From Lactococcus lactis (lineage in GTDB: Bacteria > Bacillota > Bacilli > Lactobacillales > Streptococcaceae), in assembly GCF_029023865.1 (NCBI RefSeq), contig NZ_CP118969.1, positions 2,294,001 to 2,358,000 of the forward strand: a stretch of DNA of 64,000 nt. The letters run 5' to 3'. The translations under genes and the position numbers were made by a program. Below are positions 1 to 8,540 of the stretch, piece by piece (position 1 is the stretch's first letter; the number at the start of each line of letters is the position of its first letter). The notes under the pieces were generated by a model. It made no database searches and was not told the DNA's origin. It worked only from the letters and a program-made list of their open reading frames with translations.

Positions 1-228
1 CAAAACAAAGATTTACTGACGGTCAGTGATTTAAAAGCTGACGAATGGTTTACGCTCAAATTTGAACTACAACCAACGATTTATCATTTAGAAAAAGCGG
101 ATAAACTTCGGGTCATACTCTATAGTACTGACTTTGAACATACGGTTCGTGATAATCGTAAAGTGACTTACGAGATTGATTTATCTCAATCCAAACTCAT
201 TATTCCTATTGAAAGTGTGAAAAAATAA
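1..228 (+). CDS. pepX: X-prolyl dipeptidyl aminopeptidase PepX, C-terminal fragment
   Basis: Only the last 75 codons are in the window; the reading frame enters at base 1 and stops with TAA at 226-228. The peptide (LKADEWFTLKFELQP then LRVILYSTDFEHTVRD) looks like the C-terminal beta-sandwich of the S15 peptidase PepX, which removes X-Pro dipeptides from casein peptides in the lactococcal cytoplasm. The catalytic domain is outside the window, so the call rests on this C-terminal resemblance. The next gene starts one base after the stop, so the two are probably cotranscribed. Confidence 0.7.
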   Translation, partial: QNKDLLTVSDLKADEWFTLKFELQPTIYHLEKADKLRVILYSTDFEHTVRDNRKVTYEIDLSQSKLIIPIESVKK

Positions 229-229
229 G

Positions 230-922
230 ATGGCAATTATTGGAATTCTTGGAACTCCTTACAATACAGTTGAACAATCCCCCTTTTGGTGGAACAAAGT
301 AAGCTATACTCGTCAATCATTTATTGATGTTTTTCAGGATTTAGGTCATACTGTGATTATTCTTCCTGTTGACAAAACCGAAAATATAAAAAATTACCTG
401 ACACTGGTAGATAAAATTGTACTGACTGGTGGGGCAGATGTCAGTCCTTATCTATATGGTGAGGAGCCTAATGCTAAATTAGGAACAACTGATCCGATTC
501 GTGACCGTTTTGAGCTTGCCACAATCAAAGCTGCTCTAGAAGCAAATAAACCTATTTTGGGCATTTGTCGTGGCCTACAGTTACTCAATGTTTATTTTGG
601 CGGAAGTCTTTATCAAGACTTGAGTCAAACTTCAAGTCAGATAAAACATCTCCAAAGTCCAACTCATCATATTAGTGTTGAAAAAGAAAGTGCCTTGGGC
701 TTCTTGCCTGAAAATTATATGGTTAATTCTTTCCATCATCAAGTCATTAAAGATTTGGGCCAAGGCTTGACGGCCATTGCTCATGGAAACGATGGCTTAG
801 TTGAAGCGATTGAAAATAAAGAAAAACATGTGCTTGCTGTCCAATGGCACCCAGAATGTACTTGGGAAACTGAGCATTTTGATAAGAAAATTTTTGAAAT
901 TTTCGCTAACGGAACCATATAA
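230..922 (+). CDS. Gamma-glutamyl-gamma-aminobutyrate hydrolase family protein (class I glutamine amidotransferase-like, peptidase C26)
   Basis: This 230-residue protein has the class-I amidotransferase fold. The nucleophile elbow GICRG (Cys about residue 113) and the QWHPE block (His about 206) supply the Cys-His-Glu triad, and LTGGADVSPYLYG is typical of PuuD-like C26 hydrolases. Relatives hydrolyse gamma-glutamyl bonds, for instance of gamma-Glu-GABA. No puu-type genes are nearby, so the substrate is unknown. It starts one base after the pepX stop, which suggests translational coupling, and ends at a hairpin terminator. Confidence 0.85.
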   Translation: MAIIGILGTPYNTVEQSPFWWNKVSYTRQSFIDVFQDLGHTVIILPVDKTENIKNYLTLVDKIVLTGGADVSPYLYGEEPNAKLGTTDPIRDRFELATIKAALEANKPILGICRGLQLLNVYFGGSLYQDLSQTSSQIKHLQSPTHHISVEKESALGFLPENYMVNSFHHQVIKDLGQGLTAIAHGNDGLVEAIENKEKHVLAVQWHPECTWETEHFDKKIFEIFANGTI

Positions 923-929
923 AAGTTAA

Positions 930-966
930 AAAACCGTCATAAATCTTTTTTATGGTGGTTTTTTTA
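930..966 (+). terminator. Rho-independent terminator after the C26 hydrolase gene
   Basis: A 12-bp stem (932-943 with 949-960, two G-U pairs) is followed by a T run at 959-965. Confidence 0.75.
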
Positions 967-987
967 AGATTATGTTAATATTATGTC

Positions 988-1063
988 TATATTAAAAGTC
1001 AGCTCACTCGTAACCAACTTCCAAATTTAAAATAAAAACTGAGCTGACAAAATTTCTGAGGAG
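988..1063 (+). promoter_or_regulatory. Promoter and 5' stem-loop leader of the amino-acid binding lipoprotein gene
   Basis: A -10-like TATATT lies at 988-993 with a weak TTAAGA -35 at 964-969. Just downstream is a perfect 9-bp inverted repeat, GTCAGCTCA at 999-1007 and its complement at 1040-1048, which would fold at the very 5' end of the mRNA. The GAGGAG ribosome site follows at 1058-1063. The hairpin has no T run, so it looks like a leader or stability element and not a terminator. Confidence 0.45.
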
Positions 1064-1071
1064 AAATTGAT

Positions 1072-1914
1072 ATGAAAAAAATAAAATTGTTGACTCTTGC
1101 AACAGTTGGAATTGCCTCAATTGGCTTACTTGCTGCTTGCTCGTCAAAAGATAATTCATCTTCTAAATCAACAGATAAAGTAACAACCGTAACTGTTGCA
1201 ACTTCTGCCGCTTCTGTCCCTTATGAATACAGCGAAAATGGCAAAATGACTGGTTTTGAATATGATATTTTAAAAGCTGCTGACAAAGACATGAAGGATT
1301 ATAAATTCAACTTTAAAGTGTATGAAGATAGTGCGATTTTAGCTGCTTTAGACGGTGGTCGTGCACAAATTGCGGCAAATAATTTTGGTAAGACAAAAGC
1401 ACGTTCTGAAAAATATCTCTTTAGCTATCCTGTTCGCCAAGGAATTGATGCGATTTTCTCAACATCTAAAGAAAATATTACAAAAATCTCTCAACTTGCT
1501 GGTAAAACGACAGAAATTCCTGCTGGGACCAACTATGGTGATATGTTTGAAAGCTGGAACAAAAATCATCCAGACAAAAAAATCAATGTAAAATACAGCC
1601 AACGTCCTTTAGCCGACCGTTTATCTGCTATTTCTAGTGGACAAATTGATTTCTTATTTGCTTCTAAAGCACCCGCAGAAAATTTGATTAAAGAACATGC
1701 AATCACAGGTTTAGTGGATACTGTTCCAACAGACTTGGATAAACAACCAGAATTTAAAACTTATGATTACTTTATCCTTGATAACAGCCAAAGCAAATTG
1801 CAAAAAGATTTGAATGTTGAACTCAAAAAACTTTATGACAATGGCACACTTAAAAAACTGTCAGAACAATATTTCCATGACAGCCATATTCCAGCTGCTG
1901 ACCAATTCAAATAA
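1072..1914 (+). CDS. Amino-acid ABC transporter substrate-binding lipoprotein (SBP family 3)
   Basis: The protein has 280 residues. A lipoprotein signal peptide ends in the lipobox LLAAC (Cys about 23), followed by a Ser/Lys-rich linker. The mature part matches the family-3 solute-binding fold: VPYEYSENGKMTGFEYDIL near the start, a central QIDFLFASKAP region and the C-terminal LKKLYDNGTLKKLSEQYF typical of polar-amino-acid or cystine receptors. It should be anchored outside the membrane and feed a permease/ATPase pair. No such genes lie nearby, so it is an orphan receptor and its ligand cannot be read from sequence. Confidence 0.85.
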   Translation: MKKIKLLTLATVGIASIGLLAACSSKDNSSSKSTDKVTTVTVATSAASVPYEYSENGKMTGFEYDILKAADKDMKDYKFNFKVYEDSAILAALDGGRAQIAANNFGKTKARSEKYLFSYPVRQGIDAIFSTSKENITKISQLAGKTTEIPAGTNYGDMFESWNKNHPDKKINVKYSQRPLADRLSAISSGQIDFLFASKAPAENLIKEHAITGLVDTVPTDLDKQPEFKTYDYFILDNSQSKLQKDLNVELKKLYDNGTLKKLSEQYFHDSHIPAADQFK

Positions 1915-1915
1915 T

Positions 1916-1946
1916 TAAAAAACTCGTCAATGACGAGTTTTTTTTA
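1916..1946 (+). terminator. Terminator after the binding-protein gene
   Basis: Stem AAACTCGTCA with its complement and an eight-T run, ending about 1946. A TTACTGACAG copy begins within the T run. Confidence 0.85.
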
Positions 1947-1998
1947 CTGACAGAAATTTTTTGTGCGATACTCACTCATAAAAGAAAGCTGTCAGTAA
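1944..1998. repeat. Inverted pair of the ACTGACAG motif with a long loop
   Basis: TTACTGACAG at 1944-1953 faces CTGTCAGTAA at 1989-1998 across about 35 bases, between two convergent genes. It probably serves the minus-strand flavoprotein gene. It belongs to the window-wide repeat family described in the findings. Confidence 0.7.
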
Positions 1999-2001
1999 CT
2001 T

Positions 2002-3324
2002 TTATTTCACTTCATTTTGAAATAAATCATTCAGACCTTCGCCCATTGTTGGATGAGTGAAAATTTGGTCGCGTAAAATTTGATAGGGCGTATGCATTTT
2101 CATAGCCAAACTTACAAGATTGATGACCTCATGAGAATCTTCATGATATAAAGTTGCACCGAGAATTTCATCTGTTTTTGGGTCAACAAGAGCTTTAAGA
2201 ATTCCGCGAGTATCTTGAACAACTTTGGACTTAACAATTGGTGCCGCAGCCATCTTAAATAAACGATAATTAACCCCAGCTTTTTTCGCTTGTTTTTCAT
2301 CCAAGCCAATTCGAGATAAGGTTGGACTAATAAAAACAGAATAGGGCACGAGGTTTCTGTCACTTAATTTACGCGAGTGATCACCAAACAATTGATTATT
2401 GACAATCCGAAAATCATCTGTTGACAGATAGTAGAATTGTCCACCTCCCCGAACGTCACCAAGTGCCCAGATATTTTCTGTACTTGTTTTTAAATCATCA
2501 TCAACTTTAATATAACCACTTTCTGAACGTTCAACACCAGCTTTTTCCAAATTTAAGTCAGTAATATTAGGCCTGCGACCTGTTGCCACTAATATCTTGT
2601 CAGCTGAATAGGTCTGACCTCCTGCCAAAACTTCGCTGTCAGTAATTTTTTCAACTTTAACCCCAAGATGAATTTCAACTCCTGAAGCCTTTAAATCTTT
2701 AAAAATTTCCCTTGAAATATCATCGTCTTCTTTGGGTAAAAATGTTGAATGAGGTTCTAAAATTGTGACCTTAGACCCAAATTTATTAAACATTCCGGCA
2801 AACTCTAAACCAATATAGCCCGCGCCGATGATAACTAATTTCTTAGGAAGTTCAGAAAGTTCCATCGCTCCTTCAGATGTAATTACATTTTTGGATTCTT
2901 GAATTCCTGAAATTTCGGGAATCACTGGAGTTGCTCCCGTATTGATGAAAATGCGTTCTCCAATCACTTTGCTTATCTTGTCACCATTAACGACCTCAAG
3001 GGTTTCTTGATTAATAAAACGCGCAATTCCATCCATGACATAAACCAATGGTTCGTCAGCTGCCCCGTGATAGGCTCCATTGTGTAAAATTTCACGAACC
3101 TTGTATTTAGTAGCCATTGCTTCTGAAAAGTTCATATTTTTTTGTCCGGCAACAATTAGAGTTTTAGAAGGTGCACAGCCAACATTGGGACAAGTTCCGC
3201 CGTACATCGCCTGGTCACGTTCAATAATCAGAGCTTCTTCTCCGTGCTGCGACAATGTTTTTGCCAAAGCTCGACCAGCCTTACCGAATCCAATAATAAT
3301 ATTTTTGAAATGTCTTGTTTCCAT
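2002..3324 (-). CDS. RclA-like pyridine nucleotide-disulfide oxidoreductase (flavoprotein)
   Basis: The protein has 440 residues and class-I disulfide reductase architecture. An FAD-binding GFGKAG motif lies near residue 12, the redox pair CPNVGC about 45-50, the NAD(P)-binding GAGYIGLEFAG about 168, and the second FAD motif ALGDV near 290. The C-terminal HPTMGEGLNDLF carries the His-Glu pair. The ending and the CPNVGC context resemble RclA/YkgC, implicated in reactive chlorine and oxidant resistance, more than glutathione or lipoamide reductases. It is a single-gene unit. The physiological substrate is inference. Confidence 0.8.
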   Translation of the reverse strand: METRHFKNIIIGFGKAGRALAKTLSQHGEEALIIERDQAMYGGTCPNVGCAPSKTLIVAGQKNMNFSEAMATKYKVREILHNGAYHGAADEPLVYVMDGIARFINQETLEVVNGDKISKVIGERIFINTGATPVIPEISGIQESKNVITSEGAMELSELPKKLVIIGAGYIGLEFAGMFNKFGSKVTILEPHSTFLPKEDDDISREIFKDLKASGVEIHLGVKVEKITDSEVLAGGQTYSADKILVATGRRPNITDLNLEKAGVERSESGYIKVDDDLKTSTENIWALGDVRGGGQFYYLSTDDFRIVNNQLFGDHSRKLSDRNLVPYSVFISPTLSRIGLDEKQAKKAGVNYRLFKMAAAPIVKSKVVQDTRGILKALVDPKTDEILGATLYHEDSHEVINLVSLAMKMHTPYQILRDQIFTHPTMGEGLNDLFQNEVK

Positions 3325-3356
3325 AAGTCTCTCTTTTCGTTAGTTTATCTCCTTAT

Positions 3357-3365
3357 TTTATACCA
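3357..3365 (-). promoter_or_regulatory. Extended -10 promoter of the RclA-like gene
   Basis: Read on the minus strand the site is TGGTATAAA, an extended -10, about 33 bases before the ATG. No clear -35 is visible. GAGAGA serves as ribosome site. Confidence 0.4.
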
Positions 3366-3398
3366 TTTGAATGTCTGAGTGTTCTATTTTGGTTTAAT

Positions 3399-3425
3399 AA
3401 AAAGACGCCACACGGCGTCTTTTTA
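3399..3425 (-). terminator. Terminator after gltX
   Basis: AAAAGACGCC pairs with its complement around a four-base ACAC loop and has A/T runs on both sides, so it could work in both directions. Confidence 0.9.
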
Positions 3426-3430
3426 TTATA

Positions 3431-4882
3431 TTATTTATTTAAAGCAGCGTCCAAATGAGCCAATACTTTTTCTTTTCCAAGAAGTGCAATTGTTTCTGGT
3501 AATTCTGGACCATGCATTGAACCTGAAGCTGCAATACGAATTGGCATCCAAAGCATTTTACCTTTTACGCCAGTTTCTTTTTGAGTCGCTTTAAAGAGTG
3601 GGAAAATATTTTCCACTGTAAAATCATTTTCAGGAAGTTCAGCCAATTTTGCACGGAAAGTACTCAAAGCTAATGGTGTTGTTTCAGCAGCCAACATTTC
3701 ACGAGCTTCATCAGTCAATTCTGGGAAATCTCCATAGAAAAGGTCTGTTAATTCAACAATTTCATCTGCTGATTTCATTTGTGGTTGATAAAGTTTAACC
3801 AGTTCCTCAGCACGTTCATCAAAGCGATTAGCAGCAACAAGGAATGGTTTTGTCAATTCAAATACTTTAGCAAAATCAGCATTTTTGATGTATTCATTAT
3901 CCAACCAGTCCAATTTCTTTTGGTCAAAGGCTGCTGGTGATTTAGACAAACGATGTTCATCAAAAAGTTCAATTAATTCTTCACGAGAGAAAATTTCTTT
4001 TTCTCCACCAGGATTCCAGCCCAAAAGTGCAATAAAGTTGAAAATGGCATCAGACATGTAACCTTTTTTACGGTAGTCTTCAATAAACTGAAGTGTATTT
4101 GTGTCACGTTTTGATAATTTTTTCCCAGTTTCAGAATTAATAATCAAAGTCATGTGACCAAATTGTGGTGCTTCCCAACCCAAAGCATCGTAAACAACTA
4201 ATTGTTTTGGTGTATTGGCAATATGGTCATCGCCACGGATAACATGTGAGATTTGCATATCATGGTCATCAACAACAACAGCAAAATTGTAAGTTGGATA
4301 ACCATCACGTTTTTGGATTACCCAATCTCCACCGATGTTTTTACCTTCAAATTCAATGTCGCCTTTAACAATATCATTCCATTTATAAATTGCTTTTTCA
4401 TCAACAGAAATACGAACAACCGGTTCAATATTTTGCGCTTTACGCTCCGCGATATAAGCTGCTTTTTCATCATCACTCATGCCAGCATATTCGTTAATAT
4501 AATGTGGAGCAATTCCTGCCGCTTCTTGTTTCGCATGGTCAGCTTCAAGTTCTTCTGGCGTTTTATAAGAATAATAAGCTTTTCCTTCAGTCAACAATTG
4601 GTCAATATATTTTTGATATAAAGGCAAACGTTCTGATTGACGGTAGTTTTCATGTGTTTCAGGACTTTCATCCCAATCCATTCCCAACCAACGAAGGTTT
4701 TCAAGTTGTGAACGCTCACCATCTTCTACGTGACGTTCACGGTCTGTATCTTCAATACGGATGATAAAATCTCCCCCGTGATGACGGGCAAAAAGATAGT
4801 TAAAAAGGGCTGTACGAGCATTCCCGATATGCAAAAGTCCTGTTGGTGATGGTGCGTAACGGACGCGGATTTTTTTATTCAT
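3431..4882 (-). CDS. gltX: Glutamyl-tRNA synthetase
   Basis: The 483-residue protein charges tRNA-Glu, and in many Firmicutes also tRNA-Gln. It is a class-I synthetase: the HIGH-like [17 protein letters not shown] is near residue 18 and the KMSKS-like KLSKRD near 255, with a Rossmann core and helical C-terminal anticodon-binding domain. Length is normal. It forms its own transcription unit with a promoter near 4982 and a terminator at 3399-3425. Confidence 0.97.
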   Translation of the reverse strand: MNKKIRVRYAPSPTGLLHIGNARTALFNYLFARHHGGDFIIRIEDTDRERHVEDGERSQLENLRWLGMDWDESPETHENYRQSERLPLYQKYIDQLLTEGKAYYSYKTPEELEADHAKQEAAGIAPHYINEYAGMSDDEKAAYIAERKAQNIEPVVRISVDEKAIYKWNDIVKGDIEFEGKNIGGDWVIQKRDGYPTYNFAVVVDDHDMQISHVIRGDDHIANTPKQLVVYDALGWEAPQFGHMTLIINSETGKKLSKRDTNTLQFIEDYRKKGYMSDAIFNFIALLGWNPGGEKEIFSREELIELFDEHRLSKSPAAFDQKKLDWLDNEYIKNADFAKVFELTKPFLVAANRFDERAEELVKLYQPQMKSADEIVELTDLFYGDFPELTDEAREMLAAETTPLALSTFRAKLAELPENDFTVENIFPLFKATQKETGVKGKMLWMPIRIAASGSMHGPELPETIALLGKEKVLAHLDAALNK

Positions 4883-4981
4883 ATTAATCCAATTCTCCTC
4901 ATTAATTCGTTCACTTCTTTTCTGTAAGAAATGAATCGTTCTTGGTTTTAAATAGCCTAAACTACTCTAACAATCACTTCT

Positions 4982-4987
4982 ATTTTA
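4982..4987 (-). promoter_or_regulatory. Likely gltX -10 box
   Basis: Minus-strand TAAAAT preceded by TG with one base between, an extended -10, about 100 bases before the gltX start. The -35 is weak. Confidence 0.4.
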
Positions 4988-5045
4988 CCACAAATTAAGA
5001 AAGCATGCCGACCTAAAATTCATTTGTAATCTATCATTGACAAAT

Positions 5046-5540
5046 TTAATCTAAGAATTGAAGAAATCGTTCATCCCAAAGATGGTTTTCATAAAAATCA
5101 ACGATTTCTTTTGCTGACAGCCATTTACTATCAAAAGTTGAACTTGCCCCTCTTTGCATCCAATTTTGATAGCCCAGACCATGAGCAAAAACAAGCGTCG
5201 TGTTAACACAAAATTCAGTTTGAGCACCGCAAAATTCAATCAATTTTACTGACAAGTCTGTCAGTAATTTTTGCAGTTCCGTTTGATAGAAACCATTGGC
5301 ATGCGTTTTTTCAACATACTTGTCAGTAGATGCTGTCAGCAATTCTGGAATCATTTGCCAACCAAAACTTTCTTTTATCAGTTCATCATCATTATGCTGG
5401 ATAAAAATAATCGGTTTTTTAGCCTTTCGATAAGTAATAATTCGTTGATTAATTTGCTCAATTAATTCTTCTCGCCGATAAATCCCCGCACATACCTCAT
5501 TTTGCATATCAATTACAATCAAAGCATCACTTGTTTTCAT
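5046..5540 (-). CDS. Isochorismatase-family cysteine hydrolase
   Basis: I start this gene at the ATG at 5540, giving 164 residues (MKTSDALIVIDMQNE). It has AAAGGA at good spacing, whereas the frame's upstream extension has no ribosome site and reads as non-protein. The triad is visible: Asp in IDMQN, Lys in VEKTH, and Cys in CGAQTEFCVN. Relatives hydrolyse amides such as nicotinamide or ureidoacrylate, and the substrate here is not deducible. The coding region holds two copies of the ACTGACAG-type motif around 5248-5269. Confidence 0.85.
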   Translation of the reverse strand: MKTSDALIVIDMQNEVCAGIYRREELIEQINQRIITYRKAKKPIIFIQHNDDELIKESFGWQMIPELLTASTDKYVEKTHANGFYQTELQKLLTDLSVKLIEFCGAQTEFCVNTTLVFAHGLGYQNWMQRGASSTFDSKWLSAKEIVDFYENHLWDERFLQFLD

Positions 5541-5674
5541 CTTTTTATTCCTTTCAAAAATTGATTTTCTTAGCATTAGTATAAGACAATCTCTCCAGAA
5601 AACAAAGAATTTACAACCAAAATCAAAATAACACCCCAAAGAATGTTATTTTTGTAGTAATCTTTTATAATTTT

Positions 5675-6598
5675 CTAGTTGAGAGACTCTTCCTCAATAA
5701 ATGAATAACCAATTGCCTTTGTGGCAACAAAAGTAACTAAAGACGCGATAATTAATGACATCGTGGTATCCGATAAGAAATGTGCACCAATTCGGACCCG
5801 AGCAGCCATCATTAAAAGTGTGAAAACAAATCCGCTGTAAGCCAGAATCTTTTGGCCTTTAAGATTTTTTCTGTCAGCAAAAAATGGTAAAAAGAGTGCT
5901 GCAGCCGCTGCGATTGTATGACCTGACGGGAATGATTGATGACCTGTTTGACCGTTCAAATGCCACCAATTAGTGAACGTTCCTTTGGTAGAGGAAACAA
6001 TTTCCTTAACCTCATAAGGGCGAAAACGCCCCCAGTTAACTTTCATCATATTGACAATTGAGTTGCTGACATAAACGACAGCAATCCCAGCAATCGCCAC
6101 AATAATCAATTGACTTAATTCCTCGTAAGTTTTCTTGCTCAGCCATCTATAAATCAAAAATGTCCCGATGACCAGGATAATAAATGTAAAAAGTGCTTCA
6201 AGTCCGAAAGAATAAGTCGCTGTGGCTCCAATACTGTTATTTGCCGCACCCAGTGGCTGATGATTTTTGATGTTATTAAGTGTGGTCACACCGTAAAACA
6301 TCCAACCATCAACCCAGCCCCATGCTGACCAATAAGCAAAGCCAAGTCCAGAAATCGCTAAAATCCATTTTGTCAGTTGATTATCTTGTCTTAGACCATA
6401 AATGAAGATAATTTCCGCTGAAATAAAAGGGATAAGCGCTGACGGAAACATTCCAAATATCTGAAAAAGATTACCAAAAATTGAATTTTGATCCATAACC
6501 ATTTTAGAAATTTGCAAATCCCCCAAAGACGCAATAATTAATAAAAGAGCTGAAATTCCAATTAAAATTCCTAGGAATTTTTTTCCGCTTGTGTTCAT
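5675..6598 (-). CDS. PAP2-family membrane phosphatase
   Basis: The protein has 307 residues and about seven hydrophobic segments. The three lipid-phosphatase signature blocks are present in order: a Lys followed by GRFRP (about 187-195), PSGHT (about 225) and RVRIGAHFLSD (about 270). These supply the catalytic His residues and place it in the type-2 phosphatidic acid/undecaprenyl pyrophosphate phosphatase family at the membrane. The ATG has a GGAGG ribosome site. The exact lipid substrate is not readable. Confidence 0.88.
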   Translation of the reverse strand: MNTSGKKFLGILIGISALLLIIASLGDLQISKMVMDQNSIFGNLFQIFGMFPSALIPFISAEIIFIYGLRQDNQLTKWILAISGLGFAYWSAWGWVDGWMFYGVTTLNNIKNHQPLGAANNSIGATATYSFGLEALFTFIILVIGTFLIYRWLSKKTYEELSQLIIVAIAGIAVVYVSNSIVNMMKVNWGRFRPYEVKEIVSSTKGTFTNWWHLNGQTGHQSFPSGHTIAAAAALFLPFFADRKNLKGQKILAYSGFVFTLLMMAARVRIGAHFLSDTTMSLIIASLVTFVATKAIGYSFIEEESLN

Positions 6599-6810
6599 AA
6601 AACCTCCATTGGTTTGATTACTACCCTTTCATTTTATCCCATTCTCCAAAACTCAATGTAAATTTTTTGTAAATCTTAAGTAAACATTTAGTTAAACTTT
6701 ATTTTATTAAAGATTTTAGATTTTTAAACCACTTCATATCCTTTAAATGACAAACTATTTATTCTTTTAATTACTAAGGATGATTATTGATTTCCTTTCT
6801 GAACAGTCTA

Positions 6811-6826
6811 TGTTAGAATTAATTGT
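6811..6826 (+). promoter_or_regulatory. Extended -10 promoter giving a leaderless mRNA for the acetyltransferase gene
   Basis: TGTTAGAAT at 6811-6819 is an extended -10 with hexamer TAGAAT at 6814-6819. A start 7 bases later falls on the A of the ATG at 6827, and no ribosome site precedes the ATG. The -35 region is poor, as is common for extended -10 promoters. Confidence 0.55.
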
Positions 6827-7321
6827 ATGAATGAAATTACTTATACTCAAATTATGCCAAATGATATAGATGATGTCATCCGTATTGAAAGAGCTACTTT
6901 CTCAGAAAATGAAGCCCTCTCTGTAGAGTCAATGATCGAAAGAATTAACTTAATTCCTGATAGCTTTATCGCAGCAAGAAATAGTGAAGGAACTGTCGTA
7001 GGTTACGTTTCTGGTCCTGTTACAGAAGGTCGTTACTTGGATGATGAATCTTTTGAACGTACCGAAGCCAATCCCAAAACAGGTGGTTTCCAAAAAATCA
7101 TCAGTTTAACCGTTGACCCTGATTATCAAGGCTTAGGAATTGCGACAAACTTACTCCTTTTACTTGAAAAAGAAGCCAAATCGAAAAAACGTTTGGGAAT
7201 CAGTCTTACTTGCCATGATTATTTAGTTCCCTATTATGAAAAACACGGCTTTACTGACGAAGGACTTTCCGAGTCAAAATTCGGTGGAGAAACTTGGTAC
7301 AATATGGTCATGGAATTTTAA
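6827..7321 (+). CDS. GNAT-family N-acetyltransferase, arylalkylamine-acetyltransferase-like
   Basis: The 164-residue protein has a single GNAT domain. Motif A (LTVDPDYQGLGIATNLL, about 97-113) binds acetyl-CoA, and LTCHDYLVPYYEKHGF near the C-terminus resembles the bacterial/yeast AANAT-like group more than RimI. The acceptor amine is unknown. There is no Shine-Dalgarno sequence and the promoter places the 5' end at the ATG. It is monocistronic. Confidence 0.85.
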   Translation: MNEITYTQIMPNDIDDVIRIERATFSENEALSVESMIERINLIPDSFIAARNSEGTVVGYVSGPVTEGRYLDDESFERTEANPKTGGFQKIISLTVDPDYQGLGIATNLLLLLEKEAKSKKRLGISLTCHDYLVPYYEKHGFTDEGLSESKFGGETWYNMVMEF

Positions 7322-7332
7322 AAAAAACAAAA

Positions 7333-7363
7333 GTTACTAACAAACCTGTCAGTAACTTTTTTT
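7333..7363 (+). terminator. Terminator after the acetyltransferase gene, built on the CTGTCAGTAAC motif
   Basis: GTTACTAACA at 7333-7342 pairs with TGTCAGTAAC at 7347-7356, one mismatch, followed by T7. A further ACTGACAG copy lies at about 7384-7391. Confidence 0.7.
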
Positions 7364-7413
7364 ATTGATAAATTTTCAATTTTACTGACAGACTTATCAA
7401 TAAAATCTATTTA

Positions 7414-7737
7414 TTACTTTTGAGCAAAATAATCATTCAAATCTTGACGATATTTATTTCGCCAATCCTCTTTATTATCACTTAATAATTCATCAGCAAA
7501 AGTTGCAACATCATCGCCCAGAACCTCTGCTGGGCTTCGCCCATCAACTACTGCCAGTTCAAATAATTCAAGAATATCATTAAAAATATGCCAATCTGTT
7601 GCCCCCATTTTGAACACATATTTTTGAATTGAACGATAAGCCTGATAAAAATCTTTAGGTAATTTTTTAGCTCGATTTTGCATTTCTTGCCAGTCTTTTT
7701 TTTCAGCAAGAAGGTCACTAATTTTATCTAAAACCAT
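7414..7737 (-). CDS. DUF1048 family protein (distal copy)
   Basis: The 107-residue protein is all alpha-helical in appearance with no signal or membrane segment. It shares the pattern A-x-x-LP-x-x-[FY]-Y-x-x-YRSIQKYV then GATDW and GDDVATFADELL with the adjacent gene, so the two are tandem paralogs. Such DUF1048 proteins are regularly encoded downstream of PadR regulators. Function is unknown. The start at 7737 has AGGAG 7 bases upstream and overlaps the preceding gene by 14 bases. Confidence 0.85.
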   Translation of the reverse strand: MVLDKISDLLAEKKDWQEMQNRAKKLPKDFYQAYRSIQKYVFKMGATDWHIFNDILELFELAVVDGRSPAEVLGDDVATFADELLSDNKEDWRNKYRQDLNDYFAQK

Positions 7738-8071
7738 TTTTCAGCTCCTTATTAAGTTTATTTTTTTGCTTTTTTCCCCAACTATTATCATCCATCATCT
7801 CATCAATAAACGTCGCAACATCTGGACCAATTAAATCAGTCAATTCTTTGTCTTGGATTTTAGCTTCTTCAAGTAAATCAAGAACTTGTCCAAAAATAAA
7901 TTTGAAATCTGCCCATTTCGTTACCCCAGAGTGCCATATATATTTTTTTAATTCCTTATAATCTTCATAATAATTCTCTCCAAGTTTCTGAGCACGATTT
8001 TCAAATTCGCGAAATTCTCTTTTTTCTTCAAGACCAATCATTCTATCAACAATATTTCTATGCTCCGCCAT
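7724..8071 (-). CDS. DUF1048 family protein (proximal copy)
   Basis: I prefer the ATG at 8071, giving 115 residues, because GGGAG lies 7 bases before it. An earlier ATG at 8092 has no ribosome site. It contains the same motif series as its neighbour (YYEDYKELKKYIWHSGVTKW, then LIGPDVATFIDEMM). It overlaps the padR-type gene by 14 bases, which implies translational coupling. Function is unknown; context suggests a target or partner of the PadR regulator. Confidence 0.85.
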   Translation of the reverse strand: MAEHRNIVDRMIGLEEKREFREFENRAQKLGENYYEDYKELKKYIWHSGVTKWADFKFIFGQVLDLLEEAKIQDKELTDLIGPDVATFIDEMMDDNSWGKKQKNKLNKELKNGFR

Positions 8072-8420
8072 GATTTTCTCCCTTCTGCTCACTCAATAAA
8101 TTTTGATGACGTAAAAACTCCAATTTTTCTGAAATAAAATCCCATTTTTTCCAAAAATTTCCTCGCTCAATTTGCCCTGCCTCATTTAAACGATACCATT
8201 TTCGAGCGGGACCAAGTTTTGAAGGCTTTTTTCTAACCTCAACATACCCTTTCTTTTCAAGACGCATCGTAATCGTATATACCGTTCCTTCTACAACGTC
8301 TTCAAAACCAAGTTCTCGCAGTTTTTGAGTAATTTCATAACCATAAGTTTCCCCTTGACCAATGATTTCTAAAACACAACCCTCAAGAACTCCTTTCAAC
8401 ATTTCTGTAATTTGATTCAT
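8058..8420 (-). CDS. PadR-family transcriptional regulator
   Basis: The 120-residue protein has the PadR winged helix: MLKGVLEGCVLEII opens helix 1, GYEITQKLRELGF is the helix-turn-helix region, and VVEGTVYTITMRLEKKGYVE the recognition helix and wing. The C-terminal helix should form the dimer. It leads a three-gene operon with the DUF1048 pair and probably represses its own promoter through the palindrome at 8436-8448. GGAGG precedes the start. The inducing ligand is unknown. Confidence 0.92.
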   Translation of the reverse strand: MNQITEMLKGVLEGCVLEIIGQGETYGYEITQKLRELGFEDVVEGTVYTITMRLEKKGYVEVRKKPSKLGPARKWYRLNEAGQIERGNFWKKWDFISEKLEFLRHQNLLSEQKGENHGGA

Positions 8421-8435
8421 TTTTTCCTCCGCTAT

Positions 8436-8468
8436 TTAGTAATACTAACTACATCTATATAGTAATAC
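8436..8468 (-). promoter_or_regulatory. Likely PadR operator: palindrome plus second half-site
   Basis: A 13-bp palindrome TTAGTAATACTAA (8436-8448, one-base centre) lies just upstream of the ribosome site. The nonamer TAGTAATAC is repeated at 8460-8468, 23 bp from the first copy (about two helical turns). The position in the promoter/leader fits an autoregulatory operator. This is inference from symmetry. Confidence 0.45.
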
Positions 8469-8510
8469 AATATAGCTAAAATATCAATATTTCCCACTTT
8501 TATTAAAATA

Positions 8511-8536
8511 AAAAAACTGCTAAAAAGCAGTTTTAA
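8511..8536 (-). terminator. Terminator after the PNPOx-like membrane protein gene
   Basis: AAAACTGCT at 8513-8521 pairs with AGCAGTTTT at 8526-8534. The minus strand continues in T-rich sequence. Confidence 0.8.
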
Positions 8537-8540
8537 TAAA

